A stretch of DNA of 64,000 nt, from positions 14,074,001-14,138,000 of the forward strand of contig CAVNZM010000002.1 in the NCBI GenBank assembly GCA_963693365.1, given 5' to 3'. A program made the translations under genes and the position numbers. How positions within the stretch are numbered: the stretch's first letter is position 1; every line of letters starts with the position of its first letter. Positions 1-15,902 of the stretch are shown piece after piece. The stretch is from Amoebidium appalachense (lineage: Eukaryota > Ichthyosporea). The notes under the pieces are model-generated. The model was not told where the DNA came from and did not search any database. It saw only the letters and a program-made list of their open reading frames with translations.

Positions 1-5005
<5,005 letters not shown>

Positions 5006-5398
5006 TAGTGGCGGGTGGTGTGTGTGTGTGTGTGTGTCGTGGTGGTGGTTGGAGGGGGGGAGGGGGGGCTTTTTCTTTTTCCTTTTTTCTTTTTATTTTC
5101 CTTTATTGTTATTCTAGGGAGGGGTGACCTTTTTCAGGATGTGGATACACTGAAATCCCATTTCCACATGTGTAAATCGTAACAACGGAAAATGAAGTCT
5201 CCTTAATACCAGAAACTCTTTTGTGAAGTATTGATTTATCGATCTTCTCTATGCAGGATAATTAAACGTGCAGCATGTCTCTAACGGAGTGGTGGTGGTG
5301 GTAGTGGTGGGTGGTGTGTGCGCATGTGTGTTGTAGTGGTGGTGGTTTTTCTTTTTTCTATTTTTTTTATTTTTCTTTTTTTTTTTTTTAGCGGTGGC

Positions 5399-5433
5399 GG
5401 TGGTGGTGGTGGTGGTGGTGGTGGTGGTGGTGG

Positions 5434-5468
<35 letters not shown>
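5399..5468. repeat. (GGT)n block running into a G homopolymer
   Basis: About a dozen GGT/GTG triplets are followed by roughly 33 consecutive G. Similar trinucleotide-plus-G-run junctions occur at 40665-40730 (GGT then G) and, on the C strand, at 48821-48855 (CAC triplets). Confidence 0.9.
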
Positions 5469-5469
<1 letters not shown>

Positions 5470-5869
5470 TTAGGGGAGATAGAACACCCTGCTAATAGCA
5501 TGTGAACTGATGTTTGGTGGTTTTAAACTACCCCCGACCCCCTCTCTCCATTCGCCTATCATGAGGAAAGCCTCCCCCCCCCCCCCCCCCCCCCCCTCCC
5601 CTTGCACACCCGGTTGGCTTAGCTGGGGAGGGAGGGGGGACGGGTAGAAGGGGGGGGGGGATCTTAGTCCAATTATTACTGCGATTCAATGGAAGAAAAA
5701 GAATTCAATATGCATATCCTGAGATCAATGGCCTTTTGTCGAACGAATTTTTCTTCTGCCTTGCAATTAATTTGTTCAACTGATGCATAGTAGGAATCTT
5801 CTGGGATATCTGTGATTGTCTGCCTCGTTTCGGAAGTTCATGGATTCGGAGTTCTAAGTCTTCATATCA

Positions 5870-5903
5870 GCCCCCCCCCCCCCCCCCCCCCCCCCCCCTC
5901 ACG

Positions 5904-5947
<44 letters not shown>

Positions 5948-5966
5948 ACCACCACCACCGCCACCA

Positions 5967-6026
<60 letters not shown>
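5870..6026. repeat. C run followed by (CA)n with a CAC-triplet interruption
   Basis: A homopolymer C run (5870-5898) passes into (CA)n, then CAC triplets, then a second long (CA)n. Open frames rich in His/Thr or Cys/Val here are repeat translations, not genes. Confidence 0.9.
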
Positions 6027-6027
<1 letters not shown>

Positions 6028-6822
6028 GCTCATCCCCCCGGGGATGAAGTTCCTTGTTTGGCATCCTATTCCGGGGCCGGATCATCAGACCACTAGCTAT
6101 GTCTTGCTTGTTTTTACATATTTCAAGCGTCAAGGGCGATTCAGCACTCCAGGCAATCATAACCCCATGTTAAAAAAATTCCGGCTTTGTACGTACCGTG
6201 GGCCTTGTTTGTCGTATCATGCCGAGGATGTCTGACTCTGCGAGTCCTCGTACTTTAACGTTTGTCTGAGGCTTCAAGAATACCTATGGATTCACGAAGA
6301 AACTTTAAGCGATTATTAAAACGAGGGGTGCCACCTCGAGACACAGTCGCGCCATGTCGGGCTCCCGATCACATCAAAACCATATGTGATCGGTGAACAA
6401 GCAGTATGATTCCTTAAAAATAGCAGTTAACTATCCAATAAGATCGCCACTCCGGGCTCATCAGATAAAATGCAACCAATCAAGATGCGTATTTTGCACA
6501 TTCCTATTCTCTTAAATTTTAACACGCACAGGGCCATCGCGACCAGGCACAAAACACGACACGTGTTTCGTAAACGGCCGTGCGCCGCTGCATCCACACT
6601 CCACCACATTTACGCACAAGGGGCGGCATGCACACCATTGCATAGAGCCAAACGCTGGCAACATGGCCGTGTTTGAGCCGTTGCCGTAGGACTAGTACAA
6701 CACGAGTTATTAGTTTTGCGACATGGGCACTTTGTCAGGAAAAACGAAATTTACTAAAGCGTCAAAAACTCTAGAAAAACATAAGAATACCAATAGGCCG
6801 CACGAACTTCATGCTGTCTTCT

Positions 6823-7262
6823 TCCACCATGACGAGCAGCACCAACACCCTGCTCTAGTGTCCTCTACCATGCCGAGCAGCACCAACACCCTGCTCTAGT
6901 GTCTTCTACCATGCCGAGCAGCACCATCACCCTGCTCTAGTGTCTTCTACCATGCCGAGCAGCACCATCACCCTGCTCTAGTGTCTTCTACCATGCCGAG
7001 CAGCACCAACACCCTGCTCTAGTGTCTTCTACCATGCCGAGCAGCACCAACACCCTGCTCTAGTGTCTTCTACCATGCCGAGCAGCACCAACACCCTGCT
7101 CTATTGTCTTCTACCATGCCGAGCAGCACCAACACCCTGCTCTAGTGTCTTCTACCATGCCGAGCAGCACCAACACCCTGCTCTAGTCTTCTACCATGCC
7201 GAGCAGCACAAACACACTGCTCTTCTTTCTTTCTTTTCCACCATGCAGAGCAGCACGAACAC
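6823..7262. repeat. 41-bp minisatellite, about 10 copies
   Basis: The unit contains ATGCCGAGCAGCACC and CCCTGCTCTAG. Successive ATG positions (6870, 6911, 6952 and on) are exactly 41 bp apart. The two outermost copies at each end are diverged, the inner ones nearly identical. Because 41 is not a multiple of three, each copy shifts frame, so the open frame 7063-7368 across it is unlikely to be coding. Confidence 0.93.
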
Positions 7263-7555
7263 ACTGCTTCGTCTTATTGTATTGTTTCTAACTTTCCGAA
7301 CATTTTTTCTTGCTTATACCCTTTTATTTTCCCCCGGGTCACTCCTGGCTAGGTGTTGGTTGAAGTGAGTTTGCTCAATCCCCACTAGCGTGACTGCGGC
7401 AACCCCGTGGGCTAAGAATTGCCAGAATATGTAGTGACAGTCGGGATTATGTATCCTGACTTATAGTTGCACTATGTAGAGAGCACATTCGTGTGTCTAC
7501 TGTGGAAGACGTTAGCTCCCCTTAGGCAGTGCCTCCGGGAGTGAAACGGGATAAA

Positions 7556-7625
7556 ATAAAAAAAAAAAAAAAAATAAAAAAATAAAAAATAAAAAATAAT
7601 AATAATAAAAAAAAAAATAAAAACA
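7556..7625. repeat. A-rich simple sequence with AAT units
   Basis: Runs of A interrupted by single T form (A)n, (AAAAAT)n and (AAT)n. It could be a degraded poly(A) tail of a retroposed sequence, but I see no recognisable body upstream. Confidence 0.7.
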
Positions 7626-7859
7626 CCTCGAGACACCAAGGTTCGAGTGCGCACTGCCTGGGTAGGGGTGGTTCAAACCGAAATTTTCAATGCTTAGGGC
7701 CATTTGTGAGGAAGGCAAGAATAGATGCAAGGAAAAAAAAACCATCAAGATCATACCCCGTGGTCACATGTACATGATAATGATTCTTACTTTTTTGTGA
7801 GGTTGGGCAGCCTGGCAAGTGTGGCAGTAAAATGCACATAGAACTTGCACACACATGAC

Positions 7860-7933
<74 letters not shown>

Positions 7934-8043
7934 CAGACACGTACTGACACACACAGACCCACGTGGCCACACACACGCCATGACACACATGTACATGTGC
8001 ACACAAACATACGACGTTCATGAACACACACACACACACACAT

Positions 8044-8111
<68 letters not shown>

Positions 8112-8129
8112 ACACAGACACATCATCAC

Positions 8130-8171
<42 letters not shown>

Positions 8172-8213
8172 TTATTAAATAGGTCACACACGCACACACC
8201 CACACACACACGC

Positions 8214-8272
<59 letters not shown>

Positions 8273-8300
8273 AACAACAACAACACACACACATACACAC
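7860..8300. repeat. Compound (CA)n field
   Basis: Several long (CA)n tracts are separated by short unique words over about 440 bp. The overlapping 135- and 205-codon open frames on the minus strand are Cys/Val repeat translations. Confidence 0.9.
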
Positions 8301-10006
8301 ACATGCTGAGGCGATGTAAGTGGAGCGCAGGCGAGCTCTACATATAGTAGGCAGCCGCGAGTGGCCCAAGCCCGCCGGTCACGCGCAACACCGTGCACGT
8401 GTACCCGTCTGTTGCGACAGCATGCAATTCGTGGTTTCTGATTTGCCATGCTCACCCATTATTGAACAACATAGATTGGAACAAAGCCTTACTTACCATG
8501 ACCCCGCCCACCTCGATTCACGGACGTCGGCCTAGGCATATGCTTTATCACAAACTCACCATTTTTAGCAACAGTGGGCATAACCAACATGCATAAGCAA
8601 TGCAACCACATGAGGCTGAGCCCTCTAAAGTGGATCTAGATCTGCGGTTCAGCAATAGGTCTCCGTACACCTGTAATTTTCGCTGCATATGACTAGTTGG
8701 AGCAAACTAGTTTCACGCATACACGTGCACTTGTACTTTTGCCCGCTGGTGTCCTTTGGTCACTTGTTGTTTTATTTTTTATTTCATCGCTGTGGCTCTT
8801 TCGAAGTCGGTTATTTTGGTGGTCATGTTGTACATAGCCTGTGGCTGCACGTTGCCTTCATATCCACTGGACCACTGATCAATAAATCCCAGTCAAGAGA
8901 AAAAGATTTTCATTCAAGCTTGGTATATCTTGTGTCCCTGTCCATTTACATTCATCAATCATATGCATGCCCTGCACATTTCTTTCTAGTGGTTGCATCA
9001 GAATACATCATTCGCCGTGCCTATTACTAAGGAAGTTATCTAAATTATGTACGATGATAAATAAAAGAAGTTATACCGGTTATAAAATAGTTACTAAAAT
9101 GTTGATTATGCATATACATAAATGAGAATGGATTCCGGAATCCGAGATATCTTCGAAATCCGGAGATAAAGAATATAATACATGTTGTTTTGGTGAAAAT
9201 ATGCCTATGTATCTAAATCCAATGGAATTGAGACTGGACGGCTCTCAGGCACCGTGGCAAGTTACGGTAGTTTTGTTTGTTGCACTTGATTTACAGATTT
9301 TTGTTCCACAAGCATTATAAGCTAATATAATACGTAATATTTCGGTGTCTGCGACAATGGGCAGGCAGATGGACTGAGTCTGTCGGAGTCTTTGTGGGGG
9401 TCGTCTCGTTTTGGGTTGGGGGAGATACTATTTCGATTTGTTTTCTTTTTTGATTGGTCAATGTCTCAAAACGTCGGTTTGCCTTTTGCTAAATATGGTT
9501 AAAATAGATCCGGGATAACAAACTTATAAGATCCTGTTAGCCGCTAACATCAAGAAATGTACAGGAACCGTAAACTGAGAAATTCAGGTCACATGGCTGC
9601 CTGGCGTGCTTTAGCCGATAAAAAAGTAACAGAATGCCACAACCCTTTGAGTTTTTCTTTTTGATGCTTTTTAAGGCGGTATTCTGTTTGAGCTGGGTGG
9701 CTAATAAAAAAAAGGAATATGGGATTGCCATGATGACAAAAGTCAAGGCATCTCCGACACAAGCTTGCGGGATCTCCGGAATAAAAATGAAATTCCCGTA
9801 AATGACCTAACGTTTTTCCAAGAACCCCCCGCTCAAGACCACGTCTTCGTCTCATCTGACATGTATGTATTTGCAATCTGGGAGCCGCTTCTTCTTATAA
9901 TCGAGGACAAGTTTAGGTTGTGAACACAGAAACAAACGCTAAATAGAATTTCTCTTGGCAAAAAGAAATATTGCACAAAAGACTTAAACCTGGGGAGCAC
10001 CCTACA

Positions 10007-10051
10007 CTACACAATTGCAATTGTGTAATTAATACAATTGCAATTGTGTAG
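10007..10051. repeat. 45-bp near-perfect palindrome
   Basis: Two CAATTGCAATTG cores lie either side of an A/T centre and are bounded by CTACA and TGTAG. The whole block is its own reverse complement apart from a few central bases. It could form a cruciform or be a footprint of a small inverted-repeat element. No coding sequence is near. Confidence 0.85.
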
Positions 10052-10934
10052 TTGCTTATACACCCCACTTCAAAATGTTTTATTAGACTTTTCCGGTGTT
10101 TTTGTGATCACACGAAACATACTGGTCATCTCAAACCGCGTTGTCGCTTCACTCAGTCAAGCACACCCTGTTGTACACCAGTATACACAGTCCCACACAA
10201 AAACTACTGTGTATAAACCGTGCTCCTATTCACATATAGATTCTCTGTTCGCTCTTAGGTAATGTTTTTAGAATACATGTAAAAACAGTTGTAAAGCCTC
10301 AACATCAGGATCCATGCCATGACACTTTGCTGTGATTGCATGTGCATGGAACAACCGATGTAACATCGATATTGATAGCTGCACGGATTCTGCATCGTCA
10401 CGTTTGTGGATGTCGTGGCGATTATAAAACCTTGAGTGTGTCTAGAGAAAAACGAGGTAGTTTATGTCTGTGGAGTAGCTAAACTGTGGTTGAGGGTTAC
10501 TTTCGCCGTGAATTGTGGCTAGATCGACAAGAACTCACACATCCCCACTACTACACCGGGATCTTGCAAGGACCCAATTGGGTGATGAGACAGGGCTGCT
10601 AGTAAACAAGAGTTATTATTTTCTCTTTCCTTGCAAACGCAGGGCCAGTCAAACGACCACGCGGCGCTACCCCACAACAACCTTACTGCTAGTAATGCAC
10701 ATTTATCAGTTAGTCACGCACGCGTGCACGTGTTAAGACTTCACGTGGGGCCACCCTCACGTGATAACTTCCTAATCACAACTCCAGGAGCCAAACCGTG
10801 TGCATGGTCTTGTACTCTACCAATATATTCACCAAGGTAATAGTTGTGCCCATACGGTGTGAGTTTGGGGTGTCATAGCCACCACAGAGAGCATTTTTAA
10901 GTCTAAGTTTTAGATATTTCCTTTTTTGGACATA

Positions 10935-13900
10935 ATGGCCGCCCTGCAGCTGCCTGCACCCACCTCAGCCACCCGCCTGTTGGAAGTAGAGTCCGCTGTG
11001 ACTAGGGTCGTCGTGGCGCGCTTGGGCGCTGACCCGTTTTTTTACTGCTTTCAGTGTGTTAACTCCATGACTGAACTCCATGACTTAACTCCATGACTTA
11101 ACTCCATGACTTAACTCCATGACTGAACTCCATGTCTGAACTCCATGACTGAACTCCATGACTGAACTCCATGACTTAACTCCATGACTTAACTCCATGT
11201 CTGAACTCCATGTCTGCACCTGGCAGAGACGTGGCTTATATACCCGTGGGGCAGCAGTCTGGAATGTAATCCGGATGCCAGGTGCTAATCGGATTGGTTA
11301 CTTTCATTTAGAGATCTCTGGGACCAGTGAACCAATCGTTTGCAGTCAAAACACAATTGGCAACATTCCTCAACTATGCAGATGTGCATGTGGTGATCGA
11401 GTGTCAGCGTGTGTCTGTGTACACGGAACCAATTGTAAAGCTAACATACACATATTGTGGAGTGAGCGTAAGTCTGCACTCCAACACCCCTACCCAATTG
11501 GAGAAGTGTACACACCACTGTAGAGAAGAGAGAGTGAGTGTGGCTGCTTGCAGGGTAGACCGGGGTGTGCATTCCACTGTGGTGCGTGCCCCGCCAATGA
11601 AGTGGAATACTTGACGTTGATGTCGCAGGCTGCTGCGGATGGAGTTTGTGGAAGCGAAAGTCTCTACTTCACGGAAATACGCTCGCGGGTGTAGGGTACA
11701 GCCTAGAAGTCGGTTTCTGGGCTCCTCCGTTCAAGGCGTCGTAGGGGACGTGAAGTTAGAGGCCGCGGTGTCGTGTCTGGGCCCATAACCCTGTTGGAAG
11801 TAGAGTCCGCTGTGACTAGGGTCGTCGTGGCGCGCTTGGGCGCTGACCCGTTTTTTACTGCTTTCAGTGTGTTAACTCCATGACTGAACTCCATGACTGA
11901 ACTCCATGACTGAACTCCATGACTGAACTCCATGTCTGAACTCCATGTCTGCACCTGGCAGAGACGTGGCTTATATACCCGTGGGGCAGCAGTCTGGAAT
12001 GTAATCCGGATGCCAGGTGCTAATCGGATTGGTTACTTTCATTTAGAGATCTCTGGGACCAGTGAACCAATCGTTTGCAGTCAAAACACAATTGGCAACA
12101 TTCCTCAACTATGCAGATGTGCATGTGGTGATCGAGTGTCAGCGTGTGTCTGTGTACACGGAACCAATTGTAAAGCTAACATACACATATTGTGGAGTGA
12201 GCGTAAGTCTGCACTCCAACATGTTGGAAGTAGAGTCCGCTGTGACTAGGGTCGTCGTGGCGCGCTTGGGCGCTGACCCGTTTTTTACTGCTTTCAGTGT
12301 GTTAACTCCATGACTGAACTCCATGACTGAACTCCATGACTGAACTCCATGACTGAACTCCATGTCTGAACTCCATGTCTGCACCTGGCAGAGACGTGGC
12401 TTATATACCCGTGGGGCAGCAGTCTGGAATGTAATCCGGATGCCAGGTGCTAATCGGATTGGTTACTTTCATTTAGAGATCTCTGGGACCAGTGAACCAA
12501 TCGTTTGCAGTCAAAACACAATTGGCAACATTCCTCAACTATGCAGATGTGCATGTGGTGATCGAGTGTCAGCGTGTGTCTGTGTACACGGAACCAATTG
12601 TAAAGCTAACATACACATATTGTGGAGTGAGCGTAAGTCTGCACTCCAACACCCCTACCCAATTGGAGAAGTGTACACACCACTAGAGAAGAGAGAGTGA
12701 GTGTGGCTGCTTGCAGGGTAGACCGGGGTGTGCATTCCACTGTGGTGCGTGCCCCGCCAATGAAGTGGAATACTTGACGTTGATGTCGCAGGCTGCTGCG
12801 GATGGAGTTTGTGGAAGCGAAAGTCTCTAATGAAGTTAGAGGCCGCGGTGTCGTGTCTGGGCCCATAACCCTGTTGGAAGTAGAGTCCGCTGTGACTAGG
12901 GTCGTCGTGGCGCGCTTGGGCGCTGACCCGTTTTTTTACTGCTTTCAGTGTGTTAACTCCATGACTGAACTCCATGACTTAACTCCATGACTGAACTCCA
13001 TGTCTGAACTCCATGACTGAACTCCATGACTGAACTCCATGACTTAACTCCATGACTTAACTCCATGTCTGAACTCCATGTCTGCACCTGGCAGAGACGT
13101 GGCTTATATACCCGTGGGGCAGCAGTCTGGAATGTAATCCGGATGCCAGGTGCTAATCGGATTGGTTACTTTCATTTAGAGATCTCTGGGACCAGTGAAC
13201 CAATCGTTTGCAGTCAAAACACAATTGGCAACATTCCTCAACTATGCAGATGTGCATGTGGTGATCGAGTGTCAGCGTGTGTCTGTGTACACGGAACCAA
13301 TTGTAAAGCTAACATACACATATTGTGGAGTGAGCGTAAGTCTGCACTCCAACACCGCCTACCTGCAGTCCAGCCACCTTCGTTCAAAGTAGACCCCGCC
13401 GATGGATTAACGGGCCAGTCTTTGGTTCTGGCGTCGAAAAACGGAGACCTAAAAACGGTCAAGAAATTGCTGGAAAGGGGTGCGGACATCGACTCGCAAG
13501 ACACGAAGGGGTGGACTGCTCTTCACTGGGCCGCGGCTACAAACAACCTACCACTCGCCTTAATGTTGTGTTTGTGTGGGGCTGACTCTAGTTTGTTAAC
13601 GTCAAGTGGTAAAACCGCACTAGAACTGGCCATGCTGCAAAACGAAAGGGAAATGATTGAAATTTTGAGCGGGAACAGGGGGATTTCAATACACGCAAAG
13701 GAACCCAAACAGCCCGGGCGTATGCAAAATGTTGCAGCCGCTACAGCTTTAAATTCAACGGTACGAGTTACAGGTGTAGCGAGGCAGAATAATCTCCCGG
13801 CGAATAGTTATGGTAACGGGCACGAGCAGAGAAAGACTGTACAGAATCATTTCTGCGCGGTAAACAGTACACGAGGGTTAGGGGGATATACTGCGGACGA

Positions 13901-14417
13901 GACAAGCAGATCCACACCCGGGATATCGTCAATATCTCCTTCAGTTTCTGGAGGTGCAACTACGGCGTTTTCCATACAAGAGTCCCCCGTTCTTAACACA
14001 AACGCCAAACAGGCGTATAACTTTGGGTCAAATAATATCCAACAGCATATCCAACCCGAGCAATATCCCGCTGAGCAAATTGCGACGTTTCATTGGCCGG
14101 CGGATGCGGTTACTAGGATGACGGTCGGGTCAATGGCTGCACCCACCACCGGACCGGGCCAAGTTGTTTCGTGCACCTCATGCAGTGTGGTGTTTTTATC
14201 GACCCGATTTGTGTTCCGTGGGGAAATGTCGATGTGTAGGAATTGTACGATTCAAAACACGGTAAAATTGAGGGGAAAACGGTCTAGCCTTCCTGATATA
14301 CACACCAGACAGACCAGATATGACCAGTTTGGTAATGCACCATTCGGGCCGGACACGATCAAGAGGATTCGTATTGACGATGTGGTGGGGATGGCACAGT
14401 TGTGTAACAGAAATTAA
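10935..14417 (+). CDS. Ankyrin-repeat protein with C-terminal CXXC pair, interrupted by an LTR array
   Basis: The conserved part is one exon, 13360-14417, stop TAA. It encodes about three ankyrin repeats (motifs KNGDLKTVKKLLERGAD, GWTALHWAAATNN and GKTALELAM), then a Ser/Asn/Gln-rich region. Near the end is a possible zinc site, CTSC followed about 18 residues later by CRNC. The matching start appears to be ATG at 10935: fourteen codons are read to 10976, and the fifteenth is split between 10977 and 13360, in the same frame. Everything between (10978-13359) is an LTR array plus a duplicated 5-bp target site. Without it the product would be about 366 residues. Alternatively the open frame continues upstream into the last LTR, from an ATG at 13065, giving 450 residues. 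The function is unknown; ankyrin repeats imply protein binding. Confidence 0.75.
10978..11486 (-). repeat. LTR copy 1 (509 bp)
   Basis: TG...CA-bounded LTR with a 7-T tract and about 12 units of a 13-bp minisatellite (core AACTCCATGACTG). On the minus strand a TATATAAG box lies near 11234-11243. Its length and 7-T tract resemble LTR copy 4 more than copies 2 and 3. Confidence 0.9.
11487..11495 (-). promoter_or_regulatory. Polypurine tract (copy 1)
   Basis: The minus strand reads GGGTAGGGG immediately before the downstream LTR, the position where plus-strand DNA synthesis of an LTR element is primed. The same nine bases occur at 12652-12660 before LTR copy 3. Confidence 0.75.
11777..11791 (-). 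promoter_or_regulatory. Primer-binding site, initiator tRNA-Met anticodon arm (copy 1)
   Basis: The plus strand reads CTGGGCCCATAACCC directly next to the LTR. This equals the anticodon-arm sequence of eukaryotic initiator tRNA-Met, so the minus-strand transcript is complementary to it. Priming from a 5' half of this tRNA is known for Drosophila copia and yeast Ty5. Confidence 0.85.
11792..12221 (-). repeat. LTR copy 2 (430 bp)
   Basis: Same ends as copy 1 but with a 6-T tract and only about 6 units of the 13-bp minisatellite. It abuts copy 3 with no internal sequence between them. Confidence 0.9.
12222..12651 (-). repeat. LTR copy 3 (430 bp)
   Basis: Same length as copy 2 and apparently the same sequence by eye, which suggests a recent duplication or recombination between elements. 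Confidence 0.9.
12857..12871 (-). promoter_or_regulatory. Primer-binding site, initiator tRNA-Met anticodon arm (copy 2)
   Basis: Second instance of CTGGGCCCATAACCC on the plus strand, directly adjoining LTR copy 4. The neighbouring internal region is about 85 bp shorter than in the first element, lacking the sequence equivalent to roughly 11676-11758. Confidence 0.85.
12872..13354 (-). repeat. LTR copy 4 (483 bp)
   Basis: Has a 7-T tract and about 10 units of the 13-bp minisatellite. On the plus strand it contains an ATG (13065) whose frame stays open through the LTR end and target-site copy into the ankyrin exon. Confidence 0.9.
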
Positions 14418-15404
14418 CTACGGTAATGTCATATATATATATATATATCATAAGGTATAACTTGGCGAAATGGATTGAGTGTGATAATGACTGTAGTTGA
14501 TAACTGTTTTAGGATGGTTTTGGCTGGGTTTGCGGTGTAAATGAAGCAAGGGCTAGCTGGTGCTGACTGCTGACTGGTGCTGGCCACTGGTTAGTTCAGT
14601 AAGTATTAGGACATCGTTAAATCAGTACCGTACGTAGTACAGTAACTCAGAGTGCAATGTAACTCGATATTCAAACGGAACATTCTGAAAAGACATCCAG
14701 TATACATAAAGACAACACAAATTTGCGTATTTGCGGATGCAATTGACGCAGTATGCAGTAAATCGGTTGCATAAGTTCAACCTGAGGTGCCTCGTATGTG
14801 TTCTTTTTAATGTCTTTTTTACCCGCCCAAACGTTTTGGTGGGGTGGTCCTCAGGGCCCCCCGGCGTGGGGGGTAGGTGGGTCACAGTGGTGGGTGGATG
14901 GGGGGTGATGTTTCAACAGGGTGACGCGGCACGCTAACGAACAATTTCTCTGCCTTGAATGCATAACTCTCCAAAGTAAGTATATGCATATCAAATGCCA
15001 TATCGTCGGACAGTACGGAAACTTCTGTGGGAGCAATATATGATAAACGGTTTTGAAGCGAAATAACTCTTTGAATTTGCCTTGAAGTTATGTTTAACGG
15101 TATAGCCAACAAGAGGCCTTAGCAAACCGTTCGGCCGGTAGTCGTCTGATGCATATTCTTCATCCCCGCCGATTTCGAAATTTTTGTCGGATTAAGTAAG
15201 TAGGAGTCTGTAATCCCATGCTGGTTATTGATACCAGCGGTTTGTGTGGATACACGTACATCATTCTTGATCTTAGATTCTGTGAAATTTTTTATGTATA
15301 TAGTAAATATAAAGAAATCCTCGGCTGAGCGTTGTTGAAATGCATCCACACACGTGTATGTGTTTGTTTGTGTGTTCGTGTGCGTGTGTGTGTGTCACGT
15401 GTGT

Positions 15405-15435
<31 letters not shown>

Positions 15436-15618
15436 GAGACACTGGGGAGAGGAAGAAAAATCCATAGAGAGAAAAGGAGAGAGGGAGATAGCTCTGAAGG
15501 AAAGAGAGAGGGGTAGGGAGGAATAGAGAGCAAGAACGTGAGGGAGGAAGTGAGGGAGAGAGAGAGTGCGTGTGTGTGTGTGTAAAGAGAGAGAGGGGGG
15601 GGGGGGGGGGGGGGGGGG

Positions 15619-15690
<72 letters not shown>

Positions 15691-15692
15691 GG

Positions 15693-15724
<32 letters not shown>

Positions 15725-15854
15725 GGGAGGGAGAGGGAGAGGGAGAGAGAGAGAGAACCAGAGAGAGGGAGAGAGGGAGAGAGGTAGGGGGAGAGAGAGA
15801 GAGAAAGAGGGAGAAAGAGAGGGAGAAGAGAGAGAAAGAATGGTGCACACGTGT

Positions 15855-15902
<48 letters not shown>

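Larger units (their letters stand above)
5006..10934. other. Gene-poor spacer between DDX46 and the ankyrin gene
   Basis: I see no convincing exon on either strand. The stretch holds a (GTG)n plus G-run block (5399-5468), C runs (5575-5597), a (CA)n block (5870-6026), a 41-bp minisatellite (6823-7262), an A/T-rich simple block (7556-7625), a 440-bp (CA)n field (7860-8300) and a near-perfect palindrome (10007-10051). Open frames of 60-113 codons on both strands (for example 8689-9030 plus, 9589-9876 minus) show no family resemblance or splice context, so I do not call them genes. Confidence 0.6.
10978..13354 (-). mobile_element. Composite of two copia-type TRIM-like LTR elements in tandem
   Basis: Four direct repeats each begin TGTTGGA and end TCCAACA, the TG...CA inverted ends of LTRs. 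The order is LTR, 305-bp internal, LTR, LTR, 220-bp internal, LTR. The array is flanked by the direct repeat CCGCC at 10973-10977 and 13355-13359, a 5-bp target-site duplication. Read on the minus strand, a tRNA-Met-i primer site follows each upstream LTR directly, and a purine tract precedes each downstream LTR. No gag or pol can be seen, so the element is non-autonomous. Primer site and duplication size point to the Ty1/copia superfamily. The internal regions are shorter than their LTRs, which fits the TRIM class. Confidence 0.9.

Noticed and set aside
6823-7262. CRISPR-like array
   Set aside because: Units are contiguous 41-bp tandem repeats without unique spacers, in eukaryotic DNA.
9589-9876. 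95-codon minus-strand frame in unique sequence
   Set aside because: No start context, splice partner or recognisable family; length is within chance.
12606-12866. Minus-strand 86-codon frame beginning at the primer site of the second TRIM-like unit, a possible gag remnant
   Set aside because: No gag features such as a zinc knuckle, and the frame differs in the first unit because of the 85-bp length difference.
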